DNA of 64,000 bases from Hirschia baltica ATCC 49814 (lineage in GTDB: Bacteria; Pseudomonadota; Alphaproteobacteria; Caulobacterales; Hyphomonadaceae). Positions 23,475-32,854 of the stretch are shown piece after piece. The notes below the pieces were generated by a model, which had not been told where the DNA came from, did no database searches, and saw only the letters and a list, made by a program, of their open reading frames with translations. The translations under genes and the position numbers were made by a program. Location: assembly GCF_000023785.1 (NCBI RefSeq), contig NC_012982.1, positions 2,170,001-2,234,000 of the forward strand, in the 5' to 3' direction. Position 1 is the first letter of the stretch, and every line of letters begins with the position of its first letter.

Positions 23475-24179
23475 ATGAGTGGTGAAATTCTCGAAAATAA
23501 ACTTTCCCAAATTGAATGGGCGGTCTCCGATAATCTGGTAGATTATAATGATGCAGTTCGCTTCATGGAAGAAAGAGTGGCGGCTATTTCAAAGGGCGAG
23601 GCTAATGAATTAATCTGGCTGCTAGAGCATCCTGCCATATATACCGCTGGAACAAGCGCCAAGCCATCAGACCTTGCCGCTCCCAACCGTTTTCCCGTTA
23701 TTCAGGCGGGGCGTGGTGGACAATACACATATCATGGACCGGGGCAGAGAGTTGCCTATGTCATGCTGAATGTGGGTAAACGCGGAAAGGATGTTCGCGC
23801 CTTTGTGTATGGGCTTGAACAATGGATTATCAATTCACTCAAAACGCTAAACGTAACGGCCGAACGCCGCGAAGGTCGAGTCGGTGTCTGGGTGGACCGA
23901 ACAGCTTCCGGTGGCCCTTTAAAGGAGGATAAAATCGCAGCTATAGGTGTTCGTCTTAGAAAATGGGTGTCATTTCACGGCATAAGCCTGAATGTCGAAC
24001 CAAATCTGGAACATTTTAGCGGGATTATACCTTGCGGCATTTCAGAGGATGGACTTGGTGTTACAAGCCTTTTTGATTTGGGCAATCCGATCACAATGCC
24101 TGAAGTGGATGCCCTTCTCAGGCAGGAATTTACAAGTATTTTTGGAGACACAATTATTGTGCCTCCACCATTTGAATAG
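23475..24179 (+). CDS. lipB: Octanoyltransferase LipB
   Basis: The 234-residue protein has the LipB signatures: [11 protein letters not shown], the [12 protein letters not shown] motif, and GIIPCGI with the acyl-accepting Cys. LipB moves octanoyl from acyl carrier protein to the lipoyl domains of pyruvate dehydrogenase and related complexes. A GTG at 23451 lies upstream, but AAGGAG (23457-23462) sits between it and the ATG at 23475, so the latter is favoured; the 12-nt spacing is slightly long. It is divergent from the FliN-type gene and converges on pccA. Confidence 0.94.
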   Translation: MSGEILENKLSQIEWAVSDNLVDYNDAVRFMEERVAAISKGEANELIWLLEHPAIYTAGTSAKPSDLAAPNRFPVIQAGRGGQYTYHGPGQRVAYVMLNVGKRGKDVRAFVYGLEQWIINSLKTLNVTAERREGRVGVWVDRTASGGPLKEDKIAAIGVRLRKWVSFHGISLNVEPNLEHFSGIIPCGISEDGLGVTSLFDLGNPITMPEVDALLRQEFTSIFGDTIIVPPPFE

Positions 24180-24220
24180 AATGAATTTGATCAATACAAA
24201 GAAGACTTCTGAAGATGTCT

Positions 24221-26221
24221 CTATTCAAACTCAACAAGCACAGCATCAGCTGCAACGGAATCTCCGGCTGCTGCATTAATGGATTGAACTTTACCATCAG
24301 CTTCAGCGCGGATAATGTTTTGCATCTTCATAGCTTCAACGACACAAACCGCTTCCCCCGCTTTGACGTCTTGTCCCAATTCAACAGCCATAGACACAAT
24401 AAGGCCCGGCATAGGGCTGAGGATTAGTTTTGAAAGATCAGGTGCTTCTTTTTCTGGCAGCTTGGCATAAAGCTCCGCAGTGGTTGGAGACAATACCAAG
24501 ATTTTGGCTGTGACACCTCTGTGTCGCAAGACATAGCCTTCACTTGTGTCCTCAAACCGCACAGCAAATGGCGTGTTATCTATTAAGCCTTCTACAACGC
24601 CCATGCCGGGCTTCCAGTTTGTAGACAAGCCAATAGCAGCTTTTTTACCCTTAAATTTGATTTCAGCCTCACTATTAGAGGACGCGATTGAAACCGAAAT
24701 GGGTTTGCGATCGATTGAAACAACCCATTCTTTTCGAATTGCCCTGCCCGGATCCATTTGGTTGGATATTTTATCAGCCCTACTGACAAAGACATCATGA
24801 ATATAGGCCGCAACCGAAGCTAACAAAACTTCTTGCTGTTTGGATGGTTCAACACCGTTAAATCCATCAGGAAACTCGTCGGGAATATAATTGGTCGTTA
24901 ATTTTCCACTTTTAAACCGCTCCTGAGCAATGACAGCTTGCAAGAATGGTGAGTTATCCTGAATCCCTTCAATGCGGAGACGATCTAAAGCCATTTCATG
25001 GACATCAATCGCGTCATCACGGGTTTTTCCATGCGTGATCAATTTGGCGATCATCGGATCATAAAACATGGAGATTTCATCTCCTTCACGCACACCCGTA
25101 TCAATGCGCACCTCACCTTTGCCCAACTTTCCTTCAGGTGGGAACTGACAGCGTTTCAAGCGACCAATAGATGGTAGAAAACTACGATATGGATCTTCAG
25201 CGTAAATGCGTGTCTCAACGGCCCACCCTTTAATGCCGATATCATTTTGCTGATGATTTAAGGTCTCTCCATACGCCACGAGCAACATTTGTTCGACCAG
25301 ATCAATTCCTGTCGTCATCTCCGTAACAGGGTGTTCCACCTGCAAGCGAGTGTTCATTTCTAGAAAATAGAAATTTTTGTCTTTATCGACAATGAACTCC
25401 ACCGTTCCGGCTGAATCATAATTTACAGCTTTTGCCAAAGCGATGGATTGTTTACCCATTGCAGCACGGGTTTTCGCGTCAATGAAGGGAGAAGGTGCTT
25501 CTTCAACAACCTTTTGATTACGACGCTGAATAGAACATTCTCGCTCATTCAAGTGGATGCAATGGCCATGCTTGTCACCCAATACCTGTATTTCGATATG
25601 GCGTGGCTCGGTGATAAATTTCTCAATAAATATACGGTCATCACCAAAAGAGCCTTTTGCTTCGGCTTTTGAATCACGGAAGCCTTCGCGGGCTTCGTCA
25701 TCATTCCAAGCAATGCGCATCCCCTTACCGCCGCCCCCAGCAGATGCTTTAATCATCACTGGATAACCAACTTTTTGAGATATTTTGACCGCTTCCTCTG
25801 CGTCTTCAATCAATCCCATGTGGCCGGGAACTGTGCTCACGCCAGCTTCTGCAGCGAATTTCTTCGATGTAATCTTGTCACCCATAGCTTCAATCGCGAT
25901 AGGGTTGGGACCGATAAAGGTGATTTTTTCTTTTTCAAGACGGCGCGCAAACTCTGCATTCTCAGACAGAAAACCAAAACCTGGGTGAACAGCTTCAGCG
26001 CCTGTTTCTTTTACAGCCGCGATGATTTTATCTTGCACCAAATAGCTTTCCGAAGATGCTGAACCACCGATAAACACTGTTTCATCTGCTAATTCGACAG
26101 CAAGAGAGCCTGCATCTGCTTCAGAATAAACGACAACGGTTTTAACCCCTAACCGCTTACATGTTTTGATGACACGGCAGGCGATTTCACCGCGATTTGC
26201 TATCAGAATTTTCGAAAACAT
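24221..26221 (-). CDS. pccA: Propionyl-CoA carboxylase alpha subunit (biotin carboxylase + biotin carrier)
   Basis: The 666-residue protein has the biotin carboxylase domain (about 1-450; KILIANRGEIACRVIKT, ATP loop GGGGKGMR, ECSIQRRNQK and EMNTRLQVEHPVTE), a linker/BT domain (about 460-585) and a biotinyl carrier domain (about 595-666) with AMKM; Lys632 carries biotin. With PccB it converts propionyl-CoA to methylmalonyl-CoA, feeding odd-chain and branched amino acid catabolism to succinate. pccB lies 1.6 kb upstream, separated by three unrelated genes. Both genes have TACGGGGCA just before the start. The methylcrotonyl-CoA carboxylase alternative is less likely given PccB. Confidence 0.93.
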   Translation of the reverse strand: MFSKILIANRGEIACRVIKTCKRLGVKTVVVYSEADAGSLAVELADETVFIGGSASSESYLVQDKIIAAVKETGAEAVHPGFGFLSENAEFARRLEKEKITFIGPNPIAIEAMGDKITSKKFAAEAGVSTVPGHMGLIEDAEEAVKISQKVGYPVMIKASAGGGGKGMRIAWNDDEAREGFRDSKAEAKGSFGDDRIFIEKFITEPRHIEIQVLGDKHGHCIHLNERECSIQRRNQKVVEEAPSPFIDAKTRAAMGKQSIALAKAVNYDSAGTVEFIVDKDKNFYFLEMNTRLQVEHPVTEMTTGIDLVEQMLLVAYGETLNHQQNDIGIKGWAVETRIYAEDPYRSFLPSIGRLKRCQFPPEGKLGKGEVRIDTGVREGDEISMFYDPMIAKLITHGKTRDDAIDVHEMALDRLRIEGIQDNSPFLQAVIAQERFKSGKLTTNYIPDEFPDGFNGVEPSKQQEVLLASVAAYIHDVFVSRADKISNQMDPGRAIRKEWVVSIDRKPISVSIASSNSEAEIKFKGKKAAIGLSTNWKPGMGVVEGLIDNTPFAVRFEDTSEGYVLRHRGVTAKILVLSPTTAELYAKLPEKEAPDLSKLILSPMPGLIVSMAVELGQDVKAGEAVCVVEAMKMQNIIRAEADGKVQSINAAAGDSVAADAVLVEFE

Positions 26222-26246
26222 AAGTCGTATTTGCCCCGTATTTTAT

Positions 26247-26258
26247 CGGATTAATCCG
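26247..26258. promoter_or_regulatory. 12-bp perfect palindrome upstream of pccA
   Basis: CGGATTAATCCG lies 26 bp before the pccA start codon, between two copies of a TACGG-type motif. Position suits an operator; no regulator is known to me. Confidence 0.35.
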
Positions 26259-26347
26259 TATTTTTATTTTAGTACTAGTTTTTACACATTTTGAAGACAA
26301 TCAAGACCAAAGCCATAACTGCGACTTTCCAACACATGCCGTAGCGG

Positions 26348-26821
26348 TCAATGAGAATCGTCAATTTCGTCTTTCTCGTCACGCGGTGAATCAATAAGAG
26401 ATTCCAGCAATCTCAATTTCGATGTTACCGACACGAGAAAAGCGGTAGACCACCCCAAAAGAAGAAAACCTGCAGCTGATTCAATTGCAGCAAGCATTCG
26501 CCATTTCTCATCTAAATATATGTCTCCATATCCAACAGTCGTAAAAGTGGATGTGGAGAAATACAAAGCGGCTTCGAAGCTCGAAAACTCACCGAGAAAT
26601 AAGTAAAGGGCCGCAAACATCCATATTTCGATTGTATGCAAGAGAAACAAAAGCATTATGACCGCAAGGATAGCTCCACTTTGCAGCCATAAAGATGCTG
26701 CGGTCCGCCGCGTGATATTATCTCGACGCAAAAGCGCAATTAGACCTGTCAGTCCCAAGAAATGAACGCAGGTTATCAGACTTACCATAATTATGGCTAC
26801 GATGAGGTTTTGCAAAAGCAT
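26348..26821 (-). CDS. Two-TM potassium channel (Ion_trans_2)
   Basis: The 157-residue protein has four hydrophobic segments, the last two flanking the selectivity filter TVGYGD (95-100), the K+ channel hallmark. The first two (about 5-30 and 45-70) are the usual extra helices of this small bacterial family. The acidic tail is cytoplasmic. A GTG at 26830 would add three residues, but GAAGAG is 8 bp before the ATG at 26821. It probably acts as a K+ leak channel at the inner membrane, as a tetramer. No regulatory RCK/TrkA domain is attached. Confidence 0.88.
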   Translation of the reverse strand: MLLQNLIVAIIMVSLITCVHFLGLTGLIALLRRDNITRRTAASLWLQSGAILAVIMLLFLLHTIEIWMFAALYLFLGEFSSFEAALYFSTSTFTTVGYGDIYLDEKWRMLAAIESAAGFLLLGWSTAFLVSVTSKLRLLESLIDSPRDEKDEIDDSH

Positions 26822-26977
26822 GGACAACACTCTTCATATTTCAGGTTCAAATCGCAATTTTGACCTTCTATCAGCCTAGCTCGCGCCACAATTGTTTAAC
26901 GAGATATTAACTCAAAATATCAAATATTGTGCGATTGTTAGCACTTAATGTTGAAGCGCGTTTATGAGGGTGAGTAA

Positions 26978-27412
26978 ATGCTTATTTTCGGTCTGCACCG
27001 TTGGCGTGGCGAAACCGGCAAAAAATACTGGTTTAACATTACGCTGACAGACAATGGATTACCAAGTGATCCCGGTATTTATATATTTGTCCGTCGCTAC
27101 TTTGTTTTCTGGCTAAAGCCTTTGTATGTTGGCAAAGCTGCTAGCCTGAGTGGCCGTCTCAAAGGACATGAAAAATGGGGGCGTGCTTGGTGGGATTTAG
27201 GCGCGACAGAGCGACATGTCGCCCGTTTTAGCACCGAAATTGAGCGCAGACGCGTTGAAGAAGATCTCATACGCGGTTTAAAACCCCCAATGAATGATAT
27301 CCTTATCCCTCGTGGTCAGGACGATGCGCCAAATGATGCGACTTTGCTACGCAAATGGAAATTTAGACGATATCTTTGGAGCTGGTTCTCACCCGGCGCT
27401 TCCCAGCGGTAA
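26978..27412 (+). CDS. GIY-YIG domain protein
   Basis: The 144-residue protein has one GIY-YIG nuclease-like domain (about 28-110): PGIYIF at 31-36, LYVGKA at 47-52, SGRLKGHEKWG, then EEDLIRGLKPPMN with the catalytic-type Glu. Small GIY-YIG proteins may be structure-specific endonucleases, but many have no known substrate. GGGTGAG lies before the ATG. It sits alone between the K+ channel and an RHH gene; nothing else marks it as mobile. Catalytic activity is inferred from the Tyr and Glu positions only. Confidence 0.75.
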   Translation: MLIFGLHRWRGETGKKYWFNITLTDNGLPSDPGIYIFVRRYFVFWLKPLYVGKAASLSGRLKGHEKWGRAWWDLGATERHVARFSTEIERRRVEEDLIRGLKPPMNDILIPRGQDDAPNDATLLRKWKFRRYLWSWFSPGASQR

Positions 27413-27547
27413 GATTTGCGCTTTTCTTTCAATAAATCAGATATTTCCTGACAATATTAAGATATAATCGGGCCATTACACTTGAGTCATTTTTTGATTT
27501 GTATATACTTTGTGATACATTTTATGGATAGATGAAAGTAGCGTGCT

Positions 27548-27772
27548 ATGCCGCACCACAAGAAAAAGCACAAAAAAGTAAAAAAAGACAGCCAGCTTGT
27601 CTTGCGTGTGAATAAGGATGAACGCGATGCTTTTGTTGAACTGTGTGAAGAAATGGATACGAGCGCGTCCAGAGAGATACGCCGTTTCATGAAGGAATTC
27701 ATATTAGAACATACAGAGGAAGACGAAGTCGAGATTGTAGCCTCGCCTCCTAAAGATGAAGCTGACAGCTAA
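27548..27772 (+). CDS. Small ribbon-helix-helix-like protein
   Basis: The 74-residue protein begins with a very basic stretch (MPHHKKKHKKVKK), then SQLVLRVNKDERDAFVELCE followed by ASREIRRFMKEFI, which fits a CopG/MetJ-type ribbon-helix-helix fold (strand, two helices), and an acidic tail. Such proteins bind DNA as dimers, often as antitoxins or repressors. There is no partner toxin frame next to it. Only a weak ribosome binding site precedes the ATG. An intrinsic terminator follows. Confidence 0.7.
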   Translation: MPHHKKKHKKVKKDSQLVLRVNKDERDAFVELCEEMDTSASREIRRFMKEFILEHTEEDEVEIVASPPKDEADS

Positions 27773-27805
27773 ATTAAGCCTTTTGTATCTTGAAATTATA
27801 CAACA

Positions 27806-27846
27806 ATAAAAAAGCCCATATCGATATGATACGGGCTTTTATTTTG
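27806..27846. terminator. Bidirectional intrinsic terminator
   Basis: AAAAGCCC and GGGCTTTT close a hairpin with inner TATC/GATA pairs; A and T runs on both sides. It serves the RHH gene and pccB. Confidence 0.85.
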
Positions 27847-27861
27847 TCTACTTGCTAGTGT

Positions 27862-29397
27862 CTAAAGCGGGATATTGTCATGCTTTTTAGGCGGATTTTT
27901 GATTGATTTGTTTTTCAGCTGACGCAATGAACGTGCGATTCTATGGCGTGTGTTGTGGGGCTGAATCACATCATCAATATAGCCCTTGCCGGCTGCGACG
28001 AATGGGTTTGCAAATCTGTCTTCATACTCTTTTGAGCGCTCAGCCATTTTTTCAGGATTGTCGCGTTCAGCGCGATATATAATCTCGGCAGCACCCTTTG
28101 CACCCATCACCGCGATTTCAGCATTTGGCCATGCATAATTGACATCACCGCGAATGTGTTTGGAACTCATCACATCATATGCACCGCCATAGGCTTTGCG
28201 TGTGATCACCGTTACTTTTGGCACGGTCGCTTCGGCGTAGGCAAAGAGCAATTTCGCACCATGTTTAATGAGGCCGCCATACTCTTGCTTTGTGCCCGGC
28301 ATGAAACCCGGTACATCGACAAAGGTGATCAAAGGGATGTTAAAGCAGTCACAAAAACGCACGAAACGCGCCGCTTTGCGGGAAGCATCAATATCTAGCA
28401 CGCCGGCCAGCGTCATAGGCTGGTTGGCAACAAAGCCAACAGGTGCGCCTTCAATACGCCCGAACCCGCATAGAATATTCGCGCCAAAATCAGGGCTAAT
28501 TTCAAAAAAGTCGCCTTCATCAGCAACCTTCTCAATGAGTTCACGCATATCATATGGCATGTTTGGATTTGCCGGAATAAGCGTGTCCAAACTCTTCTCG
28601 ACACGGTCAATCGTATCAAAGCTAGGGCGCGTGGGTGGTTTCTCGGCTTGGGAACCGGGAAGAAAATTCATAAGCCGGCGGATCTGGATGAGCGCTTCTA
28701 CATCATTGTCAAAGGCACCATCGACCACACCCGATTTAACGGCATGAACAGAAGCGCCCCCTAATTCTTCGTGGGAAACATTTTCGTTTGTTACTGTTTT
28801 AACAACATCAGGACCGGTCACATACATGTAGGATGTATCTTTCACCATGAAGATGAAATCAGTCATAGCCGGCGAATAAACATCCCCGCCCGCACAAGGC
28901 CCCATAATCACGGAAATCTGCGGGACGCAGCCAGATGCCATGACGTTTTCGAGGAAAATATCGGCATAACCAGCCAGAGAATCGACACCTTCTTGAATGC
29001 GAGCACCACCGGCATCGAAAATACCGATAACGGGCGCGCCATTGCGTGTGGCAGCTTGCTGGACTTTAACAATTTTTTCGGCATGGGCTTTGGATAGAGA
29101 ACCACCAAACACTGTGAAATCCTTGGAAAACACATAGACCATGCGCCCATCAATTGTTCCCCAGCCTGTGACAACACCATCTCCAGGAATGCGTTTTTCT
29201 TCCATTCCGAAATCATGACAGCGATGCTCTACGAACATGTCCCATTCTTCAAATGAGCCTTCGTCTAATAGTATTTCAATGCGTTCACGGGCTGTGAGCT
29301 TGCCTTTTTCGTGTTGCTTATCGATTCTAGCCTGACCGCCGCCCAGTCTAGCTTGCTCACGTTTTTCGGCGAGTCGTTCTAAAATATCGCTGCTCAT
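27862..29397 (-). CDS. pccB: Propionyl-CoA carboxylase beta subunit
   Basis: The 511-residue carboxyltransferase has the two crotonase-like halves of Pcc[20 protein letters not shown] and [13 protein letters not shown] in the N half, and [32 protein letters not shown] and [14 protein letters not shown] in the C half. It transfers CO2 from biotin on PccA to propionyl-CoA. The frame runs 39 codons further upstream (29514), but family proteins begin at the ATG at 29397, preceded by GGGGC. It shares a TACGGGGCA upstream motif with pccA (29402-29410). Confidence 0.93.
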   Translation of the reverse strand: MSSDILERLAEKREQARLGGGQARIDKQHEKGKLTARERIEILLDEGSFEEWDMFVEHRCHDFGMEEKRIPGDGVVTGWGTIDGRMVYVFSKDFTVFGGSLSKAHAEKIVKVQQAATRNGAPVIGIFDAGGARIQEGVDSLAGYADIFLENVMASGCVPQISVIMGPCAGGDVYSPAMTDFIFMVKDTSYMYVTGPDVVKTVTNENVSHEELGGASVHAVKSGVVDGAFDNDVEALIQIRRLMNFLPGSQAEKPPTRPSFDTIDRVEKSLDTLIPANPNMPYDMRELIEKVADEGDFFEISPDFGANILCGFGRIEGAPVGFVANQPMTLAGVLDIDASRKAARFVRFCDCFNIPLITFVDVPGFMPGTKQEYGGLIKHGAKLLFAYAEATVPKVTVITRKAYGGAYDVMSSKHIRGDVNYAWPNAEIAVMGAKGAAEIIYRAERDNPEKMAERSKEYEDRFANPFVAAGKGYIDDVIQPHNTRHRIARSLRQLKNKSIKNPPKKHDNIPL

Positions 29398-29512
29398 GAA
29401 ATGCCCCGTACATATCGTATTTATATTGTTATTCTCTTTAGATAAGAGACAGAAACAACCTATGGCAAGCTTTGAATGATTCCCAAAAGGTCGCATGGCG
29501 GTAGGTAAGATC

Positions 29513-29548
29513 AAAAAAAGCGCTACCTTCTTGAGAGTAGCGCTTTTG
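29513..29548 (-). terminator. Intrinsic terminator of the DUF3011 gene
   Basis: AAAAGCGCTAC pairs with GTAGCGCTTTT; T run on the minus strand, 28 bp after the stop at 29576. Confidence 0.9.
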
Positions 29549-29575
29549 TATTCAATCTAAGCTATCATTTTTGTA

Positions 29576-30271
29576 TTAGTCGAAATTGAACCGTTGAACG
29601 CGGCCATTCTGACCAATCGCACAGACTGTATCGCGATTTCTAAACCCGTTTGGCCCATGCACCCTCATGGAGCCAGTGACACGCAAACGACCTTGGCGAC
29701 CAATATCAACATAAGGTTGGCTGCGATATTGTGCGGAATATGCATTCAAACGATATGCTTGCTGATTGGCTTCTCGTGCACACAGCCCAATAGCGTGATT
29801 TTGATCAGAATGACTAATGTTTCGAATGCCGCCATTACGAGGATATGATGGGATATTCCCTCTACCGTCATTGTGGCCATATTCTTGGCCCCGTGAATTT
29901 GGAAACCTCACGCTGGACAATTCAAATATTGCGCGACATCCATCGCGAACCCACATTGTATTCCCGCGAAGTCCCCATTCATCACCCTCATCACAGCTTC
30001 CCTTTGATTTACGATCATAAACGCGGGCATCTGCAATGTTGAAATTCACATCAAAATGGCAAACATTTGAGCGGTATCCCGATGATCCACACTCTCTTAA
30101 GACTGTGATGGGACGCACATTCCGATCATTTCTATGATTTGATTTCAATGTCTTTTGGACAATCTGAACTTTAAGCCCTTGATCTGCAAAAGCTGCGGGA
30201 GCCGCGAAGAGCGTGGACGCTGCTATCGCAGCGACTGACGCCCATTTAGTGATTGATGAAGTATTGCTCAT
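29576..30271 (-). CDS. Secreted DUF3011-domain protein
   Basis: The 231-residue product has a signal peptide (cleavage after AAFA, near residue 29). Residues 58-120 fit DUF3011: a Cys-rich domain beginning RECGSSGYRSNVCHFD and ending MWVRDGCRAIFELS, with four or five cysteines likely in disulfides. The remainder (about 130-231) is Asn/Arg-rich with a further cysteine pair (GLCAREANQQ, TVCAIGQNG). Probably periplasmic or outer surface; function unknown. It forms a single-gene unit with its own terminator. Confidence 0.78.
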   Translation of the reverse strand: MSNTSSITKWASVAAIAASTLFAAPAAFADQGLKVQIVQKTLKSNHRNDRNVRPITVLRECGSSGYRSNVCHFDVNFNIADARVYDRKSKGSCDEGDEWGLRGNTMWVRDGCRAIFELSSVRFPNSRGQEYGHNDGRGNIPSYPRNGGIRNISHSDQNHAIGLCAREANQQAYRLNAYSAQYRSQPYVDIGRQGRLRVTGSMRVHGPNGFRNRDTVCAIGQNGRVQRFNFD

Positions 30272-30381
30272 GCATTGAGTGTGCGCTCACCAAGGCAACA
30301 CACGATGAACATAATTTTCAGAATAAGAAATTTACTGATCTAATAGATCAAACTCACGCGTATGTGATAATCGCCTTAGTT

Positions 30382-31110
30382 TCAGCGTTTTAACGCCGCA
30401 AAAAAGACCCCTAACCCCAATGCTTGATGGCGATTATACGCAACTCTATGCATTGCCTCTTCGTCTTCACCCCATTGTTCTGCTTGGTATATTTCATCTA
30501 TGCGAGACAAATCAAAGGCTTCTTCAGCCAGCAAACGTCCTTGTTCTACAGCAAGCGACAACACAGCAGACCCAAACAAGCCAAGACCGAAATTTAATCC
30601 TGTTAATCGCATATCATCTAAATTGGCTGCATGTTGGCGCGCCGCTTCCAATGATGTTGTTGGCTGAGGACTTGCCATAACGCCTTCAACTGGAAGCAAG
30701 AACACATTCAGTTCTTGAGCAGCCCAATCGCGTATCGGTGCCCAGCCTTCTTGCTGACGCTCTCTTAAAACGGTCGGACCTTCTGCAAGATGAGATACAA
30801 GATCGGTTTCAGCATAGCGCGCGACCTCATCAGCCATTTCTGGGCGCGCCAAGGGCGTACGGTCGATCGCAACATTTACAAGTCGTGTAATGTGCATTGT
30901 GGCGACATCAATAAACTCGACTTGATCAGCCCACTCTCCTGCTACGGCTTCTGCAAGTTCTTCTGTTGGTAAACTAAGAGGCTTCTTAGCTGGTGTTTTA
31001 AGTTGCCGACCATCCAACGAAATCGTCCAATTGCCATCACCAAGCTTTTCAATGGCTGCTTGCTTATAGAACTTTTTCATTCTTTGACCTGCGTTTCCAA
31101 AGTCACTCAT
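30382..31110 (-). CDS. ATP12-family F1-ATPase assembly chaperone
   Basis: The 242-residue protein matches ATP12: FYKQAAIEKLGDGNWTISLD, GRQLKTPAKKPLSLPTEELA, AVAGEWADQ, TRLVNVAIDR, ARYAETDLVSHLAEGP and a C-terminal QWGEDEEA. Mitochondrial ATP12 escorts the F1 alpha subunit during assembly; alphaproteobacteria hold the ancestral version, presumably with the same task. The ATG overlaps the stop of the HAD phosphatase gene as ATGA, so translation is coupled. No atp genes are in the window. Confidence 0.9.
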   Translation of the reverse strand: MSDFGNAGQRMKKFYKQAAIEKLGDGNWTISLDGRQLKTPAKKPLSLPTEELAEAVAGEWADQVEFIDVATMHITRLVNVAIDRTPLARPEMADEVARYAETDLVSHLAEGPTVLRERQQEGWAPIRDWAAQELNVFLLPVEGVMASPQPTTSLEAARQHAANLDDMRLTGLNFGLGLFGSAVLSLAVEQGRLLAEEAFDLSRIDEIYQAEQWGEDEEAMHRVAYNRHQALGLGVFFAALKR

Positions 31111-31784
31111 GATGTTACTTTGTCCCCAAACGCATATAGACCTTTGCGAAGACCGGCAAAATCATGATGAACATCATGTGCACCCGCTTCGATCAATTCT
31201 TCAGCTTTTCCAAATCCCCATGATACCCCCAATGCATGCACATTTGCGGCGCGTGCCATCTGCATATCAAAAGTGGCATCGCCTATCATGACTGTCTGCT
31301 CGGCAAAACAACCCAACTCATCCATGTTCTTTTGAACCATGTGAGGGTGTGGTTTTCCCGGACCGTCATCAGCGCACCAATGCGTATCAAAATACTTTTC
31401 TAAATCGTGCATCTGCAAAATATGGCTCAACCCTTGGCGAGATTTACCTGTGGCAACGCCCATCAACCAACCATCGGCCACCATATCTTGAAGGAGTTCA
31501 ATAGCCCCATCATATAATGGTTCTTTGAGATCTGGATTGCTGCGCAACGCAACAAATCCAGTTTTGTAATCTTCATACACACGTTGAATCGCATTTGGGT
31601 CAGCTTCGGGCAGCATGTATTCAATAGCTGTCTTCAACGACAAGCCAACGATTTTACGGGTTTCATCAAAATCAGGCGTTCTAAAACCCGATTTTTCAAA
31701 CGCAAAAACCATAGCAGCCTGAATCATCTCACGACTATCAATCACAGTTCCATCAAGGTCCCATACAGCGAGTTTAAGTGACAT
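31107..31784 (-). CDS. HAD-family phosphatase (phosphoglycolate phosphatase-like)
   Basis: The 225-residue protein has the HAD motifs: WDLDGTVIDS (nucleophile Asp8 and Asp10), a helical cap, VATGKSRQG (motif II), and MIGDATFDMQMA (motif IV). Cap type suggests Gph-like sugar-phosphate or nucleotide phosphatase; the substrate is unproven. It lies between rluC and the ATP12 gene on one strand with a 38-bp gap and an ATGA overlap, so the string crcB-rluC-HAD-ATP12 may be one operon. Confidence 0.85.
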   Translation of the reverse strand: MSLKLAVWDLDGTVIDSREMIQAAMVFAFEKSGFRTPDFDETRKIVGLSLKTAIEYMLPEADPNAIQRVYEDYKTGFVALRSNPDLKEPLYDGAIELLQDMVADGWLMGVATGKSRQGLSHILQMHDLEKYFDTHWCADDGPGKPHPHMVQKNMDELGCFAEQTVMIGDATFDMQMARAANVHALGVSWGFGKAEELIEAGAHDVHHDFAGLRKGLYAFGDKVTS

Positions 31785-31822
31785 GGAGTAGCTCTCTATA
31801 TAATGCAGAAATCGGCACGTCT

Positions 31823-32854
31823 TTAGCGACGGCGGCCCATAGGCTGAATAGTATCAAACGGATTTCCAGCTTCATCTTCCGAGAAACCGAAAAAATCAAA
31901 TGTCTTTTTCATGTGCTCAGGTAAAGGCGCAATCACTTCAACATCGGATCCACGACGACGCGGCATACGCAATGCACGTGCATGAAGGTGTAGTCCTGGA
32001 GGAAGACCAGCGGGTGTTTCACGATCACATGTATATTTTGCATCACCTAAAATAGAATTTCCAATTTCAGACATGTGATAGCGCAATTGATGCTTACGTC
32101 CTGTAGAAGGCTTTAGAGCCACCCAAGAGGCGCGTTGGCCTGCCGTTGATACAACTTTAAAATCTGTAATCGCGAACACCGCACCTTTTTGGCCATGCAC
32201 ACCAGCAGTCATTAGCTCTTTATCCTGCCCCGGCCCATGCGCTTTCATCATCCAACCACGCAATTCGCCTTCATTAGGGTTTGGCACGCCCTTCACTACA
32301 GCCCAATAAATTTTATCCAGCTCACGAGAGCGGAAATGCTTGCTCATCTCAGCAGCAGATTGCGCTGTTTTGGCCAAGACTAGCAAACCAGATGTGTCTT
32401 TATCCAAACGGTGCACCAGACGCGGTTTATCTTGACCGGGGCGTGTCAGTGCATTGGCCATTCCATCAACGTGACGCAATGTCTTTGTACCACCTTGTAC
32501 AGCAAGACCAGAAGGTTTGTTTAGCACGTACACATCTTCATCTTCATACAGGATCAGAGATTGAATAAGTTCGGCATCTCTTGGAGAAACATAAACCTCT
32601 TCTTCTTTTTGTGGATGTTTCTTGCCCTGATCTGTTGATGGCATTGGCGGCACGCGCACAACCTGCCCCGGCTCTAAGCGTGTGCTAGACTTCGCGCGGC
32701 TACCATCCACACGCACTTCGCCCTTGCGAAGCAGCTTTTCGACCTGCCCTTGTGTTAATCCCGGGAAGCGACGCTTCAACCAGCGATCAAGACGTACATC
32801 GCCTTCAGTATCGCCCACAGGGATCTGAAGAACTTGCCCTTTATTCCAACTCAT
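31823..32854 (-). CDS. rluC: RluC-type 23S rRNA pseudouridine synthase
   Basis: The 343-residue protein has an S4 RNA-binding domain (about 18-70; VRLDRWLKRRFPGLTQGQV) and the RluA-family catalytic core (about 95-330) with HRLDKDTSGLLVLAKT, whose Asp is the nucleophile, and STGRKHQLRYHM. It should isomerise uridines in 23S rRNA helix regions (955, 2504, 2580 in E. coli). The open frame extends 63 codons upstream over crcB (33043), but the ATG at 32854 overlaps the crcB stop as ATGA and begins the family alignment. Confidence 0.9.
   Translation of the reverse strand: MSWNKGQVLQIPVGDTEGDVRLDRWLKRRFPGLTQGQVEKLLRKGEVRVDGSRAKSSTRLEPGQVVRVPPMPSTDQGKKHPQKEEEVYVSPRDAELIQSLILYEDEDVYVLNKPSGLAVQGGTKTLRHVDGMANALTRPGQDKPRLVHRLDKDTSGLLVLAKTAQSAAEMSKHFRSRELDKIYWAVVKGVPNPNEGELRGWMMKAHGPGQDKELMTAGVHGQKGAVFAITDFKVVSTAGQRASWVALKPSTGRKHQLRYHMSEIGNSILGDAKYTCDRETPAGLPPGLHLHARALRMPRRRGSDVEVIAPLPEHMKKTFDFFGFSEDEAGNPFDTIQPMGRRR

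Noticed and set aside
27548-27772. Toxin-antitoxin pair at the RHH gene
   Set aside because: No toxin-sized frame lies next to it on either strand; only the RHH-like protein can be supported.
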